Of a DNA stretch of 64,000 bases, positions 34,131-42,460 are shown one piece after another. Within the stretch, counting starts at the first letter, position 1; each line of letters opens with the position of its first letter. The position numbers and the translations under genes are program-made. The notes beneath the pieces are model-generated. The model worked only from the letters and a program-made list of their open reading frames with translations, was not told the origin of the DNA and ran no database searches. The stretch comes from Synechococcus lacustris. Lineage in GTDB: Bacteria; Cyanobacteriota; Cyanobacteriia; PCC-6307; Cyanobiaceae. The stretch is taken from positions 248,001 to 312,000 of the forward strand of contig CAJAQB010000013.1 in assembly GCA_903943975.1 (NCBI GenBank). Direction: 5' to 3'.

Positions 34131-36487
34131 GAATTAGTACCTGGGCTTTGGGAATGCCTCTGCAAAGGCAGAGTGAATGTTAATTTGGCACCGTGACCAA
34201 TCTGGCTCTCACCCCAGATGCGGCCATGGTGGCGGTGGATAATCCGCTGGCTGAGGGCAAGGCCCACACCAGATCCCTCGAATTCTGCTTGACTATGTAA
34301 GCGCTGGAATACACCAAAGAGTTTGTCTGCATAGGCCATGTCAAACCCCACGCCATCATCTTGGACCCAGTAAACTGTGTCGTTGCCTTCAATTTGACCG
34401 CCTACATTTATATGGGCTGGATTTTGTTTCCGCGTAAACTTAATTGCATTTGATAGTAGGTTGACCCATACCTCTTTCAACATCGCAGGATCACCTGATG
34501 ATTTTGGAATGGCTTGGCATGTGAAGTTAATCTGGCGCTCTGGCTCCAACTCGATCAGTTCATTGGCAGTCGCATTAGCCATCGCCTCCATGTCAACTGG
34601 CACTAAATGCATCTCGCGCCGGCCCAGCCTTGAAAAGGCCAGCAAGTCGTCAATCAGTTTGCCCATGCGAACGGCGTTTTGGCGTACTACCTGCAGGAGC
34701 CGCAGGCCTTCCGCATCGAGTTTGTCGCCATAGCCAATCAGGATCTTGCGGCTGAAGCCATCAACGGCCCGCAAGGGGGCCCGCAGGTCATGGGAGACGG
34801 AATAGGAGAAGGCTTCCAGCTCCTGATTGGCGGCCAATAGTTCAGCGGTGCGTTCCAGTACACGCTGCTCCAGCTCTTCGCTGAGCCGCTGCCGGTCGGC
34901 CTCTATCTGTTTGCGGGCAGTGATGTCGCGGGCGGCACCAAAAATACCAGCCACCTGCCCCTGGGAGTCTAGATAAATGCTGGCGTTGTAGAGCACGTAC
35001 ATCACACGGCCGGAGACATGCTTAAGGCTGAGGGCGTAGTCCTTCACCGATCCCTGGGCTAAGGCTTGCCGGTAGCCAGCGCGTGCCTTTTCGGGTTCCG
35101 TGAAGAAATCGGAGAAATCTTGGCCCACCAGGGATAGGCGTGGCAAGCCCGTGGCCTGCACCATGGCTTCGTTCACATCCTCGATCAGGCCATCGCTGCT
35201 GATCGTTACCAGGGGGTCGAGGTTGGTTTCGATCAGGGTGCGGGCGTACTGGGAGCCTTCTACTGCCAATTTCCATCGGTCTTCGCTTGCCCCTAATAAT
35301 TCTTCCCGACTTTTGATTCTTTCCGTAAGTTCTTTGGTAATACTCATGGAATTGATTTGGGTATTTATCAATGCGAGCATCAACGTCCATAGCAGGCCGG
35401 AGACTGCTAGGCCGCCGACCAGCGTGAACCATGCGGGTGCGTAGCTAATCCGGTATGCGGTTGAGGAGGGCTCAAATACCAGCAGCCATTGCTGGCCGCC
35501 AAAGAGTATCTTGCGTTGCAGATGTAGCAGCGAATTTTGCTCAATACTCAGCTTGGATTTGCTATTGAATAGCAACTCGTCAGGCGCTTCCTTGGGGCCA
35601 GCGTAAATTTGCAAGTCAACTACTTTCCCTTCCCGACTCATCGAGTTATTGAGAATCCCAGCCATGAGGTCATTCATGCGGTAGGGGCTGTAGACCCAGC
35701 CGACCAGGCCAGCACGTCTTTGTTCCAAGGTATCTACCGCTGCTCCGTTTCGATAGACGGGTACATACATGAGAGTCCCTGCCTGGACTTCCTTGCCCAT
35801 TTCTTGAACCAGCGTCACCTTGCCTGACAAGGCTGGCTTGTCGGTGTCACGGGCCTCGATCATGGCTGATCTTCTTGTTGCTTCTGAGAACATGTCGAAT
35901 CCGAAGGCCCGCAGATTCCGGCCACTGAAGGGTTCAAGGAAGATGATTGATGTGTATATTGAGCGTTTACCTTTTGGCCAGACTTTGTAGCCAGGAAAGC
36001 CTTCGCTGCGAATCTCGGAAATGTGGCTAGCGAGTTTATCTGGAGGAATGGCTAGTGAGTAGCCAATCCCCTGCCACCCAATAATATCTCTCTCTAACTC
36101 CAGTGTATGAACGTAGGCACGCCATTCCTTTCGATTGACTTTCTCTGAAGCTGCAAAAAGAGCAGATGCGCCTCGAAGAATTGTTGCGTAGGTGCCTAGT
36201 CGAGCCTGGATCTTGAGGGTTACCTGATCGCAGGAAAAGCTAAATCGCCTTAGTGTTTCCGCTTCTATGGCCTGCTTCACCTTAAGACTAGCAAAAACAG
36301 TTGCCACCAAACTAACAACTATAATTGCCCAAGCAGGTGCTGTTTTTCTAGAGAAGTGCCAATTTATTCGGTCGCCTCCGCTGTGGCGGGGGGGGGGGGG
36401 CTTGCTAAGGGCTTTCCGGGTGCCATGAAAATCCCACTGGGAGAGGTCGGCATGCTTATTTAGGTCGCCAAAAACAAAGTAATCCAA
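34127..36487 (-). CDS. CHASE-PAS sensor histidine kinase with 5' C tract
   Basis: 786 residues from TTG at 36487. A cytoplasmic N-tail of about 50 residues precedes a first membrane helix (WAIIVVSLVATVFASL). A periplasmic CHASE domain with GWQGIGYSLAIPPDKLASHI is followed by a second helix near 330-350 (WFTLVGGLAVSGLLWTLML), a PAS domain (about 410-530) and a kinase core with phospho-His566 (YSVSHDLRAPLRAV), N-box NLLSNAIKF and GSGVGLALSQ. CHASE domains bind small extracellular ligands. Codons 30-34 are a run of 13 C residues, so slippage would truncate the protein upstream of the first helix. Confidence 0.9.
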   Translation of the reverse strand: MDYFVFGDLNKHADLSQWDFHGTRKALSKPPPPRHSGGDRINWHFSRKTAPAWAIIVVSLVATVFASLKVKQAIEAETLRRFSFSCDQVTLKIQARLGTYATILRGASALFAASEKVNRKEWRAYVHTLELERDIIGWQGIGYSLAIPPDKLASHISEIRSEGFPGYKVWPKGKRSIYTSIIFLEPFSGRNLRAFGFDMFSEATRRSAMIEARDTDKPALSGKVTLVQEMGKEVQAGTLMYVPVYRNGAAVDTLEQRRAGLVGWVYSPYRMNDLMAGILNNSMSREGKVVDLQIYAGPKEAPDELLFNSKSKLSIEQNSLLHLQRKILFGGQQWLLVFEPSSTAYRISYAPAWFTLVGGLAVSGLLWTLMLALINTQINSMSITKELTERIKSREELLGASEDRWKLAVEGSQYARTLIETNLDPLVTISSDGLIEDVNEAMVQATGLPRLSLVGQDFSDFFTEPEKARAGYRQALAQGSVKDYALSLKHVSGRVMYVLYNASIYLDSQGQVAGIFGAARDITARKQIEADRQRLSEELEQRVLERTAELLAANQELEAFSYSVSHDLRAPLRAVDGFSRKILIGYGDKLDAEGLRLLQVVRQNAVRMGKLIDDLLAFSRLGRREMHLVPVDMEAMANATANELIELEPERQINFTCQAIPKSSGDPAMLKEVWVNLLSNAIKFTRKQNPAHINVGGQIEGNDTVYWVQDDGVGFDMAYADKLFGVFQRLHSQAEFEGSGVGLALSQRIIHRHHGRIWGESQIGHGAKLTFTLPLQRHSQSPGTNS
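36388..36400. repeat. Homopolymer of 13 C (coding strand) in the CHASE kinase gene
   Basis: Thirteen consecutive G on the plus strand, read as C on the coding strand and translated as four prolines plus the first base of an Arg codon. It sits 87 nt after the TTG start and before the first membrane helix. Tracts of this length are typical of slipped-strand phase variation. Confidence 0.9.
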
Positions 36488-37191
36488 TCGCTGTTACCAG
36501 CCCTAGATCGTTTCGCAATCGCGTTGATTGCCCTGGCTCGCTATTGTTATTTGCAAGTTGTCTTTGATCTTGCTCTCCGAGATGGGCGAGAATTATTCTT
36601 GGGCGCTGCATTGCGGAGACACAAGCCAGTTTTGCAATTTGCTTGAAAGCAGTGAGCCCACTCTGTTGTGGCAGGGTAATGCTGTGTTGAGCTAATTCCC
36701 CCTTTGAGGCAAAAGTATGCTTTTGATGCTTTTGGCTTGGCTGAATCATCAAATTATCCGCCTGATTGGCAACTCTTCGCGAGGTCATTGTGGGCAATTA
36801 AGGGCTGATTGGGCTATCATTATTTTTCCGGGGTCTAGGAGGGGAAATGCCTTTTGATTTAGGCTCTACTTTTCGGATCTACAACTAAACCTAATCATTA
36901 TCGGGCTACCTGAAAGGCCTCAATCTGCCGCATATAGCCGGCGTTGGTGCAGCTGATTTTGCTGTTTGGCTGCCTGCGCCGCAACGTTTAAGTGATCAAA
37001 GCATGGGCATCCAGCTGGAACCGCGGAGTTCACCGCCAGGGCAGAGGGCCAGCTGCTGCATGACTCCCTCTGACCAGCCACGGCTGTTGCTGCGTAAGGC
37101 AGCTCAGGAGATGTTGGGGATGTTGTTAACTCAACCAGCCTTACTTGACTAGGGGAGACGACATTATTCGAAGCTGCAACCTGGTGGGGGC
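36488..37191. other. 704-bp intergenic region upstream of the CHASE kinase
   Basis: No convincing gene. A minus-strand frame at 36456-36797 overlaps the kinase start in another frame and lacks recognisable motifs. A+T-rich stretches around 36815-36900 are promoter-like for the kinase operon. The region marks the passage from the signalling operon to the accessory island. Confidence 0.4.
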
Positions 37192-37602
37192 TTAATGCTG
37201 GGCTTGTAACCAGTTTTCGTAGAGCAGCCCCTCCACTCGCTCGAATTCCCTTGGGTTGTTACTTACTAAGGTGAGACCTTCGCTGCGGGCATGGGCGGCT
37301 ATGTGAAGATCATTGACGCAGATGGGAGTGCCTTTTCGCTCTAAGGAGCTGCGGATTTGGCCATAGTGCTGGGCGGCCTTGGGGCCGTAGCTAAGCACCT
37401 CTAGGCGACTACAAAAGTTGTCCACCACGCAAAGGGTGCGCTTGGGGTCTGAACTTTTTTCGGCACCGTGGATTAACTCCGCCAGGGTAATCGAAGAAAT
37501 TCCCAGGTGGTTTGCACGGAGATTAAAGGTTTCAAGCAATGAAATGGGCCTCTGCTTGATTACATAAATGCAGATATTTGTATCGAGGAGATAGCGAAGC
37601 AT
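37192..37602 (-). CDS. vapC: VapC-type PIN-domain ribonuclease toxin
   Basis: 136 residues, normal VapC length. The PIN acidic residues are present: Asp7 in YLLDTNICIYVIK, Glu in SSITLAELIHGAEKS, Asp in CVNDLHIAAHA and the later LVSNNPREFERV. VapC toxins cut tRNA or rRNA and are held by VapB. It lies 9 bp downstream of the antitoxin frame in the normal antitoxin-toxin order. It is the first gene of the accessory island from the left. Confidence 0.93.
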   Translation of the reverse strand: MLRYLLDTNICIYVIKQRPISLLETFNLRANHLGISSITLAELIHGAEKSSDPKRTLCVVDNFCSRLEVLSYGPKAAQHYGQIRSSLERKGTPICVNDLHIAAHARSEGLTLVSNNPREFERVEGLLYENWLQAQH

Positions 37603-37611
37603 TGAATGAAC

Positions 37612-37809
37612 TTAGAGTGCCTCCCGGTCGCTCTGGTGTTGGCAAGCGCGTTCCCCTAGAAAATCGTCTGGCAGGCTGGGGGTTTCTTGGAAAAAGCTGT
37701 TCCAGCTGCTGCCGAGGGGGGCGATGATCCGCTCATGGCCACAGGCTCGCACTTCCACCTGCGCTGGCCCACCCGGGCCTCCATTCAGGAAGTGGCAAGC
37801 CCCCGCCAA
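37612..37809 (-). CDS. VapB-like antitoxin lacking most of its DNA-binding domain
   Basis: 65 residues from a TTG at 37809. The C-terminal half (VEVRACGHERIIAPLGSSW, FFQETPSLPDDFLGER) is the toxin-binding tail of VapB antitoxins. The N-terminal part reads ACHFLNGGPGGPAQVEV, where family members have about a dozen more residues forming the SQAVRLP-type AbrB fold core. This looks like an in-frame internal deletion. It could still neutralise VapC but probably cannot autoregulate. No intact alternative N-terminus was found in the other frames. Confidence 0.6.
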   Translation of the reverse strand: MAGACHFLNGGPGGPAQVEVRACGHERIIAPLGSSWNSFFQETPSLPDDFLGERACQHQSDREAL

Positions 37810-37930
37810 CTCCGGCAGTGCTGGCGAAAGTCTCCTCCGGCATTCATGATGAAAGTCGCAGCGCCTACCAAGAAGCAGCTCTCCAAGGTCCTAACGTGAC
37901 GATCCAGCATTGCCTCCCCCCTCCTCCTGC

Positions 37931-38125
37931 ATGGCAGTCTCCCCTCCAACTACAAAAACGCGGAGCGAAGGCTCAGGACAGCTGTCTCGAGAGCAAGTGG
38001 ACGCTCTCTTGCTGAAGCTGCGTGACCCCAGCCTTGCCCGCAAATTCTTGATGGACGCAGGCCTGATCGATGCTGACGGCCAGCTCAGCCCTCCATATCG
38101 CAGCCAGGATGCCCAAACGGCCTAA
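37931..38125 (+). CDS. Putative antitoxin of the ART-like module
   Basis: 64 residues from ATG at 37931. A disordered Ser/Thr-rich N-terminus precedes a compact helical segment, LSREQVDALLLKLRDPSLAR then KFLMDAGLIDADGQLSPPYR. Small proteins with this pattern precede ADP-ribosyltransferase-like genes elsewhere as far as I recall, so I infer an antitoxin or immunity role. It overlaps the downstream gene by 17 nt, which implies translational coupling. No DNA-binding motif is visible. Confidence 0.6.
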   Translation: MAVSPPTTKTRSEGSGQLSREQVDALLLKLRDPSLARKFLMDAGLIDADGQLSPPYRSQDAQTA

Positions 38126-38654
38126 GAACAGCCTTGGACCCCTGATTCTCTATCACGGCTGCGACAGGGAAATCGCCGAGACAGTGTTAAACGGTAATGA
38201 GACCCTCCAACCAAGCGAAAACGATTACGACTGGCTGGGACCGGGCATTTACTTTTGGGTTGATAGTCCAGATCGCGCACTCGATTGGGCAAAAGATCGC
38301 AAAAAGCGTCGCCCACAAGAGCTGGGAGATCCTTCTGTGCTGGGAGCCTTTGCGTATCCAGGGAACTGCCTCAATCTGACCGATTACGGGGTCATGGACG
38401 AGCTGGCGCTTGCGTACCGAGCCAAAGAAACACTCTTTAAAACAGCCAAGACCCCACTGCCGGTCAATTCAGATCGCAAAAATGGAATTTACCTGAAGCG
38501 ACAGCTTGACTGCGCTGTTATTCAGATGGTGCATGAACTGAGAAGAGATCAAGAAGAACCGCCTTACGACACCGTCTACGGCGTCTTTGAAGAAGGAAGC
38601 GAGGTCTATCCAGGATCCGGATTCAAGGCGATTCAGCAACCGCTAGCGGATTGA
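38109..38654 (+). CDS. ADP-ribosyltransferase-like toxin, C-terminus replaced
   Basis: 181 residues from ATG at 38109. The PARP/ART-like core is visible: LILYHGCDREIAETVL (the first conserved His-Gly), YDWLGPGIYFWVDSPDRALDW (the conserved Tyr region) and DTVYGVFEEGSEVYPGSGF (candidate acidic residue). It is probably an NAD-using enzyme. After SGF the reading frame enters antisense AbiE debris and stops within ten residues, whereas relatives I recall continue with a THIQI-type strand. So it is probably truncated and perhaps inactive. Confidence 0.65.
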   Translation: MPKRPKNSLGPLILYHGCDREIAETVLNGNETLQPSENDYDWLGPGIYFWVDSPDRALDWAKDRKKRRPQELGDPSVLGAFAYPGNCLNLTDYGVMDELALAYRAKETLFKTAKTPLPVNSDRKNGIYLKRQLDCAVIQMVHELRRDQEEPPYDTVYGVFEEGSEVYPGSGFKAIQQPLAD

Positions 38655-38710
38655 CGCGGCCAGGTTTGACTTCACAGGAGTGCTTCTAGGTAGTGTTGCA
38701 GTATGGGCAG
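38626..38710 (-). pseudogene. Remnant of an AbiEi/AbiEii gene junction
   Basis: On the minus strand one frame ends HYLEALL-stop and the next starts GTG with VKSNLAASIR, then a stop codon and RLLNR. This is the C-terminus of an AbiEi-type antitoxin overlapping (GTGA) the N-terminus of an AbiEii nucleotidyltransferase. Only about 85 bp are left, with an in-frame stop. The same junction, better preserved, occurs at 44.2-44.3 kb. The debris supplies the stop codon of the ART-like gene on the other strand. Confidence 0.7.
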
Positions 38711-38867
38711 GTTGAGTGCCAATGATTGCTGACCAATGCAGTGCCTATGGCGTTTGCTGTTGCCTTGTGCTTTGGTGGCAGTGCTTTGGAGCACCGCGAT
38801 TAACTTGCTGCCCCATTGTCTGCCCTGTCGCTCAAAGAGCAGATCAGAGCAGAGCTGCGATAGGGCT

Positions 38868-39974
38868 TCAGGGGCCTTCTGAGACCTGCAGGAACAAGGC
38901 CACTAAGGCCGTGTTGATGTAATAGTTGCTCCGACCAGACTTGTGTTTCTTAAGGAAACCTTTCTCCACCAACTGCTCCAAGTAGTCGGCGGCTGTCTGC
39001 CGGGTCACGCTCAGGTCATCCCGGACGAATTGAATCCTGGTGTAGGGATGGCGGAAGAGATTGTTCAGCAGATCCTGGGAGTAGAGCTTCGGGAGATCGG
39101 TGCGCATGCGCTGCTTCACATCTGCCATCTGCTTCCGGATTCCTTCCACCAGCGCAAGGGTCGTTCTGGAGGTCTTCTCGATGGCCTCAAGCATGTAGAG
39201 CACCCAGGCCTCCCAGTCGCCGTCTTCTCGCACAGATTGGAGCAGCCGGTAGTACTCAGCTTTGTGCTGGTTGATATGGCGACTGAGGTAGAGAATTGGA
39301 ATGTCCAGCAATCCTGTTTTGGTCAGGTAGAGAACGTTTAGGATGCGCCCGATTCGGCCGTTTCCATCGGCGAAGGGATGGATACTCTCGAACTGATGAT
39401 GGATGAGTGCCATCTTGATCAGCGGATCGAGTTGGCAGATCTCATCATCGTTGATGAACGCCTCCAGTGATGACATTGCGGTGATGATTTCGTTGCGGTC
39501 CTGTGGAGGCACGTAGATCACCTCCCCAGTCCTGTCGTTCATTAGGGCGGTGCCTGGCGTTGAGCGAAAACCATCGCTGCGTGCCTTCAGGAACCGGTAC
39601 ATGTCGATGAGCGTGGCGTTGCGAATCAACCCGCCCGTATCCAGCAGCTGCGTCAGCCCGAGCTTGATGGCGTCCCGGTAGCGAGCAACCTCCTTGGCTG
39701 CACCCGATTCAAGACCGTCCGGGAACAGGCCCAACTGGAACAACTCATCTTGGGTGGTGACGATGTTCTCGATTTCGGAACTGGCCTTGGCCTCCTGCAG
39801 GGCGAGGGTGTCGATCAGGATGCCTTGGTTGGGGATCGTGGCCGCCCGTCCCTTGAGCTCCGCCAAGGCGCGGTTGGCGGCGGCCAGAGCTCGCATGACC
39901 GCAACTGTTTCCAGCTCTAGCGCAGGAGGCAGCGGTTGCAGGAAGCCGCGGAAAGATGACACTTCGCTTGGCAC
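38868..39974 (-). CDS. Fic family AMP-transferase, class II (self-inhibited)
   Basis: 368 residues from GTG at 39974. The catalytic motif HPFADGNGRIGR is intact, and the N-terminal inhibitory helix carries the [ST]xxxE[GN] motif as SSEIEN within EAKASSEIENIV, which marks class II Fic enzymes with intramolecular inhibition. A winged-helix-like C-terminus follows (LSVTRQTAADYLEQLVEKGF). It transfers AMP or a related group to a hydroxyl side chain of a target protein, here unknown. It stands alone in the island with no separate antitoxin gene needed. Confidence 0.92.
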   Translation of the reverse strand: MPSEVSSFRGFLQPLPPALELETVAVMRALAAANRALAELKGRAATIPNQGILIDTLALQEAKASSEIENIVTTQDELFQLGLFPDGLESGAAKEVARYRDAIKLGLTQLLDTGGLIRNATLIDMYRFLKARSDGFRSTPGTALMNDRTGEVIYVPPQDRNEIITAMSSLEAFINDDEICQLDPLIKMALIHHQFESIHPFADGNGRIGRILNVLYLTKTGLLDIPILYLSRHINQHKAEYYRLLQSVREDGDWEAWVLYMLEAIEKTSRTTLALVEGIRKQMADVKQRMRTDLPKLYSQDLLNNLFRHPYTRIQFVRDDLSVTRQTAADYLEQLVEKGFLKKHKSGRSNYYINTALVALFLQVSEGP

Positions 39975-40230
39975 CAGTTAAGAAAACGCCATTTTGCTGA
40001 CGTGTTTTGACAATAGGTGGCCCCGGCGCCCTCCCTGCTGACAAGACGGCCGGCACAGGCCGCTTCCCGGCACGTCGGAATCATCACTGGCCATGCGCCT
40101 CAGCCGGCGCAGATCGCTTCTCCGTCCGAGAAGCTGTAGAGGCCAGGCTCAGCCACCAGGCCGTCGAAGGACCGCAGAAGCAGGCTCAAAGACACACTGG
40201 GCAACCTATCGCTCCTGCAGCCGCACAACT

Positions 40231-40283
40231 AAGCAATGCATCACTCTCTTTTGTAGGCAATGAACAAGAGTGATAGATTGCTT
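40231..40283. promoter_or_regulatory. Large inverted repeat upstream of mobile mystery protein A
   Basis: Two 17-bp arms (40231-40247 and 40267-40283) are complementary at 15 of 17 positions, with a 19-bp spacer. The repeat ends 38 bp before the start of the Xre-type gene. It resembles an autoregulatory operator. The rest of 39975-40321 shows no gene. Confidence 0.7.
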
Positions 40284-40321
40284 TTGATGCACCTTGTTGA
40301 GACGGATCACTCCCATCCGCC

Positions 40322-40783
40322 ATGAATGCCAAAGAGCTAAGGCTGGCCCAGATGGATGCCGTCCTGCAGGACGCAGCGAGTCATCCGCTGCCGCCGCGCC
40401 CGCCGGCGGGATGGCTGCGGGCCATCCGTGAGGCCCTGGGCATGACCTCCGCTGCCCTCGCGGCTCGCTTAGGGATCACAGCATCCGGAGTGCGAAAGCT
40501 GGAGCAGGCCGAGGCGACCGATGCCATCACCCTCGGCACCCTGCGGCGGGTGGCCGAGGCCCTCGACTGCGAGCTGCAGTACACCTTGGTGCCCAGGCGC
40601 CCGCTGCGGGAGATGAGAAGGCAACAGGCCCTGCACCTGGCGGAGCAGTGGCAGCAGCGCGCCAGCCGAACGATGGCGCTTGAGGCCCAGCCAGTTGCGT
40701 CTCCCTCTGCAGCGGCGAATGAGCGGCTTGAGGCCATGGCCCAGGAGATCCTCCACACCAGCGGCACCCGGCTGTGGAATTGA
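40322..40783 (+). CDS. Mobile mystery protein A (Xre-type regulator)
   Basis: 153 residues. A helix-turn-helix of Xre type occupies about 30-85 (WLRAIREALGMTSAALAARL, ITASGVRKLEQAEATDAITL), followed by LGTLRRVAEALDCELQYTLV, as in the mobile mystery protein A family. These regulators are always paired with a Fic protein, mobile mystery protein B. It overlaps that gene by 10 nt. It should repress its own promoter, probably through the inverted repeat just upstream, and may act as antitoxin. Confidence 0.88.
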   Translation: MNAKELRLAQMDAVLQDAASHPLPPRPPAGWLRAIREALGMTSAALAARLGITASGVRKLEQAEATDAITLGTLRRVAEALDCELQYTLVPRRPLREMRRQQALHLAEQWQQRASRTMALEAQPVASPSAAANERLEAMAQEILHTSGTRLWN

Positions 40784-41367
40784 ACGAGGACCTGCCGGCC
40801 GGGGCGACGCATCTCGATGGGGAGGATCTGGAGGGGCTGCTACCCAGCCATCTAGTGAATCGCAGCCAGCTGAACGAATGGGAGCAACAAAACATCGAGG
40901 CCGCCCTGCGCTGGCTCTCCCGCCAGCGCCGGCCCCGGCCGCTGGAAGAGAGCTGGCTACGGCGTCTGCATCGCGAAATGTTCGGCCAGAGCTGGCGCTG
41001 GGCCGGCCAGTACCGCAGCAGCGACAAGAGCATCGGTGCCGACTGGCGGCAGATCCGCATGCAGGTGCCGGCATTGCTGGCCGACATCGCCTTTCAGGTG
41101 GAGCACCAGGTGGAGCCGGTGGATCGAATCGCCATCCGTTTCCATCACCGGCTGGTTTCCATCCACCCCTTCCCTAATGGCAACGGCCGCCATGCACGCC
41201 TGATCGCTGATGTCTTGATCGAGCAGCTGGGGGCACCTCGCTTCTCCTGGGGAGGCAGCAGCTCCCTGGTCGATACCTCAGGCCTGCGCCAGCAATACTT
41301 CGCCGCTCTCCAGCAGGCCGACCGAGGCGACTTAGGCGCCCTGCTCACCTTTGCGCGAGCGAGCTGA
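40774..41367 (+). CDS. Mobile mystery protein B (Fic-domain protein)
   Basis: 197 residues from GTG at 40774 inside the end of the partner gene. The Fic motif HPFPNGNGRHAR is intact; LHREMFGQSWRWAGQYR is also conserved. No [ST]xxxE[GN] inhibitory motif was seen in its N-terminal region, so control would fall to protein A or to expression. Members are found on mobile elements across bacteria. It is the second Fic protein within 2.5 kb, and differs clearly in size and sequence from the class II protein at 38.9 kb. Confidence 0.9.
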   Translation: MELNEDLPAGATHLDGEDLEGLLPSHLVNRSQLNEWEQQNIEAALRWLSRQRRPRPLEESWLRRLHREMFGQSWRWAGQYRSSDKSIGADWRQIRMQVPALLADIAFQVEHQVEPVDRIAIRFHHRLVSIHPFPNGNGRHARLIADVLIEQLGAPRFSWGGSSSLVDTSGLRQQYFAALQQADRGDLGALLTFARAS

Positions 41368-42399
41368 GCAATCGCAGCAGGGCTCCGGTCGGATTCGTTG
41401 AGCGCAGCTATCGGCGAGGCGCGCTGCAAAGAACAGGTCGGGCCCGAGGCTTCTGAAGTTGGAGCAGGGGCATCAACTGCAAGGGCGGGGATGGGGGTGA
41501 GAACTGCCATGACGGTGAAACAAGAATGAAGGAACTGTGGAGAGAACGCAGCGCCGATGGAGCGAAAGACTTCAGGCCTGAACAACACCAGCCGGCACGG
41601 CCTAGAGCCCGGCCGCTGGGCTGATCTCGACTACGGCAGTCGGTACCGGCGAGCGGGAGGCCATGCGGCGGGCTTCTCTCACCAGCGAGGCAGTGCCGGC
41701 ACCACCGGGGAAGGCGACTACCAGCACTGAGGTGAGGCAGCCCGGGGAGCAACAGGTGAACAAGGCGGCCACCGCTGCGGGCGAGCAGCTCAGCGGCAAC
41801 CCGCTGCTGGGGCCAGGCCAGATCACGACCACCACCTGCCGCGATCACCAACGAACGAGCAGGGCCCGAACTTGGCTCGGATGAATGACAAACAACCATG
41901 AAATCAGCTGCCTTGAGGGACAACTGATCGGGGCATCATGCCGTTGATGAGAGTGCGGCAGTGATAGCGAGATCAGGGGATGAGGTTGCCGCAGGCGATC
42001 GGCTCGGGGCCTTTGACGCGATCCTTACTTTACCAGTACAGATGCACTTTTAGCACGAGTAGATTGCCTGCGGCAGAATGGATCTACCACTTAAAATGCA
42101 CCCAAAGCCGGGCCGCAGTAACCAGTGCTAGGCATCTACTGACCCGACACATTCAGCACTCAAACACCAAGCAATGGCCGCGCAGTCGCGCGCGGTCAGC
42201 CCTGCAATCAGGGCCATCTCTGACTCAGCCCTCCCGCCTCAGATCATCAGCGGCACCGCAGCCGCGGGCATGGCCTGCCGCCCTCCACTCCCACCACAGC
42301 AGCCGCGGAGGGCGGCGGCGGACGTCTGACTTCAGCCACAGCAGCGCAGCCAGCCAGCACCGGCGCCTCGGCCGTGATGGCAAAAGCTCTATGGACAGA
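41368..42399. other. 1-kb degenerate region in the island
   Basis: No intact gene. Several overlapping frames on both strands show no coherent composition. One minus-strand segment resembles a SLOG-type protein fragment and is listed separately. An A+T-richer patch near 42020-42090 breaks the otherwise high GC. The region looks like decayed mobile-element DNA. Confidence 0.5.
41602..41835 (-). pseudogene. Fragment resembling a SLOG/DUF2493-like protein
   Basis: A 77-residue frame with VVVIWPGPSSGLPLS and VLVVAFPGGAGTASLVREAR. The FPGGxGTA-R-A pattern is the phosphate-binding part of SLOG/DUF2493 Rossmann-like proteins common on phages and plasmids. The N-terminal strand of that fold and any downstream extension are missing, so this is probably a remnant. 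Confidence 0.4.
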
Positions 42400-42429
42400 G
42401 TGTCAGAAACTCACGTAGACTTCTGACAC
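42400..42429. promoter_or_regulatory. Perfect 9-bp inverted repeat upstream of the AbiE operon
   Basis: Arms GTGTCAGAA (42400-42408) and TTCTGACAC (42421-42429) are perfectly complementary with a 12-bp spacer. The second arm ends 31 bp before the AbiEi start. AbiEi of Streptococcus is known to repress its own operon by binding inverted repeats, so this is a good operator candidate. Confidence 0.75.
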
Positions 42430-42460
42430 AACAGAGCACAACAAGGCCCACAAAGTCGCC

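Noticed and set aside
36456-36797. 113-codon minus-strand frame overlapping the CHASE kinase start
   Set aside because: No recognisable motif, overlaps the kinase in another frame and lies in A+T-rich promoter-like DNA.
41980-42426. 148-codon plus-strand frame before the AbiE operon
   Set aside because: Arg/Ser/His-rich composition without motifs; it runs through the palindromic operator, so it is unlikely to be coding.
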